Shown here one piece after another: positions 5,961 to 6,902 of a stretch of 6,902 nucleotides of DNA (its first letter is position 1; each line of letters begins with the position of its first letter). The stretch comes from Clostridiales bacterium (GTDB taxonomy: Bacteria > Bacillota > Clostridia > Christensenellales > Christensenellaceae). Both the position numbers and the translations under genes were made by a program. A model generated the notes under the pieces. That model did no database searches. It was not told the DNA's origin and saw only the letters and a program-made list of their open reading frames with translations. The stretch covers positions 3,177 through 10,078 of the forward strand of contig DOMW01000218.1 of the NCBI GenBank assembly GCA_003510345.1, written 5' to 3'.

Positions 5961-5965
5961 CCTCC
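5961..5965 (-). promoter_or_regulatory. Ribosome binding site of the kinase gene
   Basis: GGAGG 7 nt before ATG 5953 and 1 nt before ATG 5959, which decides for the downstream ATG (protein begins MTKQ). It lies in the 38-nt gap after the lipoprotein stop; no promoter is visible in that gap. Confidence 0.75.
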
Positions 5966-5991
5966 ATCAGGAATATCGCCGCCCAAAAGCT

Positions 5992-6660
5992 CTACGCATT
6001 AAACTCCAATACTATCGCTTCTGTATCAACGATATTCTCCCACGTATCGGAATCAAATATATGGAAAGAAACTTCTAACGTCTGAAGTTCCGATATCCCG
6101 TTTTCTACAAGGTCGGCCGTGAGAAACGTCAATTCTGTATTCGCTGTTTTCCCCGCGACAATATCCGTAGACATAATGGGATCTATCATAATATCGTTAA
6201 TGGAAACATTACGCGCTTGCACTGTGAAGTTCTGCTCGGTGTTATTTTGAATCGAGAAAAGGATTTCCGTAAAAATGCTATCCGCAATCGCGGTAACCCC
6301 GGTAATCACTATAACAATCCCGTCCTGATCATAAATAACCTGACTGGCGCCCGCCGAATCTCCCACGGCTGGAATCCCTTCTTCCGGCTCTTGGGCCTGT
6401 GCTTCTGTGAGGGCGGTAATTTCTGCTTGCAATTGCGCGTTTTCGTCAAGCAGCGCATCCCGTTCCGACAGTACACTCTCCAATTCCGCTTCTAACGAGG
6501 CAAGCTGCACTTCCAGTTCAAAAACGCGCTGCTCACCGGCTTGCAGCGTTTCCAGTTCCGCGGAGAGCGTATCGTACATCGCCTGTGGGACGCCGCCGGC
6601 GCATCCGGCCAGTGACACGGTCAATACTGCACAAATAGCTAAAACAAGCGTTTTCTTCAT
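5992..6660 (-). CDS. Lipoprotein with coiled coil and C-terminal beta domain
   Basis: A 222-residue secreted lipoprotein. MKK and a hydrophobic stretch end in the lipobox LAGC (17-20), so the mature protein would start at Cys20, lipid-modified and held on the outer face of the membrane. Residues about 28-88 are rich in Glu, Leu and Ala with regular heptad spacing (LSAELETL, LEVQLASLEAELESVL), a coiled coil that may give dimers or a stalk. An acidic stretch (89-106) leads to a domain at 108-220 with alternating hydrophobic strands, including SIQNNTEQNFTVQARNVSIN and VSFHIFDSD. Domains of this sort, loosely like DUF4352 or immunoglobulin-like folds, are frequent in clostridial lipoproteins, and their function is not known. 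There is no ABC solute-binding signature, so a sugar-binding partner for the kinase is not indicated. The Shine-Dalgarno is weak (AGG 11 nt before the ATG). Composition is AT-richer than the other genes here. Confidence 0.85.
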   Translation of the reverse strand: MKKTLVLAICAVLTVSLAGCAGGVPQAMYDTLSAELETLQAGEQRVFELEVQLASLEAELESVLSERDALLDENAQLQAEITALTEAQAQEPEEGIPAVGDSAGASQVIYDQDGIVIVITGVTAIADSIFTEILFSIQNNTEQNFTVQARNVSINDIMIDPIMSTDIVAGKTANTELTFLTADLVENGISELQTLEVSFHIFDSDTWENIVDTEAIVLEFNA

Positions 6661-6714
6661 TTCATTATCTACCTATCCAAGTTTACTATGGAAATCTGTT
6701 TCCCCAATATCGCA

Positions 6715-6744
6715 ATTATACTCCTATGCCGATAGGCGCGTCAA
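6715..6744 (-). promoter_or_regulatory. Sigma-A type promoter of the lipoprotein-kinase unit
   Basis: TTGACG (6744-6739) and a perfect TATAAT (6720-6715) separated by 18 nt. A start near 6708 gives a leader of about 48 nt. It is the only good promoter seen upstream of the kinase. Confidence 0.8.
6723..6736. promoter_or_regulatory. Operator-like palindrome inside the promoter spacer
   Basis: CCTAT-GCCG-ATAGG is a perfect 5-bp inverted repeat lying entirely between the -35 and -10 boxes. Such a position suits a repressor or a spacer-distorting activator. A related GCTAT-N7-ATAGC is at 6785-6801. Short arms mean chance is possible. Confidence 0.4.
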
Positions 6745-6822
6745 ATGAAACCTTGTAGGGCATCAGCTCAATTTACTCCGCCGTGCTATAGGTATCATAG
6801 CCAGTTTGGGCGAATTGTATAT

Positions 6823-6840
6823 GCCCGGAATGCACCGGGC
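6823..6840. repeat. GC-rich hairpin GCCCGG-N6-CCGGGC
   Basis: Perfect 6-bp stem with a 6-nt loop. No T-run follows on either strand. On the minus strand it lies 9 nt after the end of the repeat copy at 6850-6868. A weaker hairpin (GCCC-TATTGC-GGGC, around 4121-4134) is in the same relative place next to the copy at 4149, so it may belong to one repeated unit. Confidence 0.5.
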
Positions 6841-6849
6841 GAATAAAGA

Positions 6850-6868
6850 TTTGTCTATGCTCCGGTTA
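6850..6868 (-). repeat. Second copy of the intergenic 19-bp motif
   Basis: Plus-strand 6850-6868 matches 4149-4167 in 16 of 19 positions (TTTGYCTATGYYCCGGTTA), in the same direction. The pair brackets the lipoprotein-kinase unit. Origin unknown; a remnant of a mobile element or a dispersed intergenic repeat is possible. Confidence 0.5.
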
Positions 6869-6902
6869 AAGAGACGGGATTTGAACGCGTCCCTGCGCTG
6901 TT
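6866..6902 (-). tRNA. Possible 3' end of a tRNA or tRNA-like remnant, cut by the window edge
   Basis: On the minus strand a T-arm-like hairpin is seen: ACGCG, the 7-nt loop TTCAAAT (fits TTCRANY), then CCCGT, with one C-C mismatch in the five pairs. CTCTTTA could be the 3' acceptor strand and A6866 the discriminator base, followed by CCG rather than CCA. The 5' half would lie beyond base 6902, so neither acceptor pairing nor anticodon can be checked. The mismatch and missing CCA leave a degraded copy or an unrelated hairpin (6871-6893) equally open. Confidence 0.3.

Noticed and set aside
4148..6868. The 2.7-kb segment as an intact insertion sequence
   Set aside because: The bracketing 19-bp copies are direct rather than inverted and the segment encodes no transposase, only a lipoprotein and a kinase.

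Overview
The window reads as chromosomal DNA of a moderately GC-rich member of the Bacillota, most likely a clostridial lineage. The reasons are the YabE-type G5/3D cell-wall proteins directly upstream of rsmA (ksgA), a relative of the tatD-yabE-rnmV-ksgA order of Bacillus, strong GGAGG ribosome binding sites, and consensus sigma-A promoters. A Christensenellales-like gut bacterium is possible, but that is a guess from protein flavour. All five confident genes lie on the minus strand, so transcription runs from high to low coordinates.

Region 1 (about 4012 down to 71) is a wall/ribosome operon. A TTGACT-17-TATACT promoter drives two tandem paralogous membrane-anchored proteins (452 and 472 aa). 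Each has a long basic cytoplasmic tail, one membrane segment, two DUF348 domains, a G5 domain and a C-terminal 3D domain. They are followed after 5 nt by rsmA (16S rRNA dimethyladenosine transferase) starting at TTG, and then by a possible 60-codon membrane ORF joined by a TAATG overlap. A large, near-symmetrical hairpin with A and T tracts (71-134) closes the unit. rnmV, which lies between yabE and ksgA in Bacillus, is not there.

Region 2 (3949-4366) is a gene-free spacer of about 420 bp. It holds the promoter for region 1, a long inverted repeat (4148-4185), a 41-nt stretch without T on the plus strand, a short tandem repeat and a weak terminator candidate.

Region 3 (6744 down to 4367) is a separate two-gene unit. 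A TTGACG-18-TATAAT promoter with a palindrome in its spacer drives a secreted lipoprotein with a coiled coil, and 38 nt later an FGGY-family sugar kinase related to xylulokinase. Beyond the promoter (6745-6902) lie a GC hairpin, a second copy of a motif from the region 2 inverted repeat, and what may be the 3' part of a tRNA or a tRNA-like remnant cut by the window edge.

The points most worth a second look are the tandem YabE pair with its four-cysteine, Lys-substituted 3D domain and basic tails, and the shared CATAG(G/A)(C/T)AAA motif found in both intergenic regions around the kinase-lipoprotein unit. I see no defence system, CRISPR array or intact mobile element.
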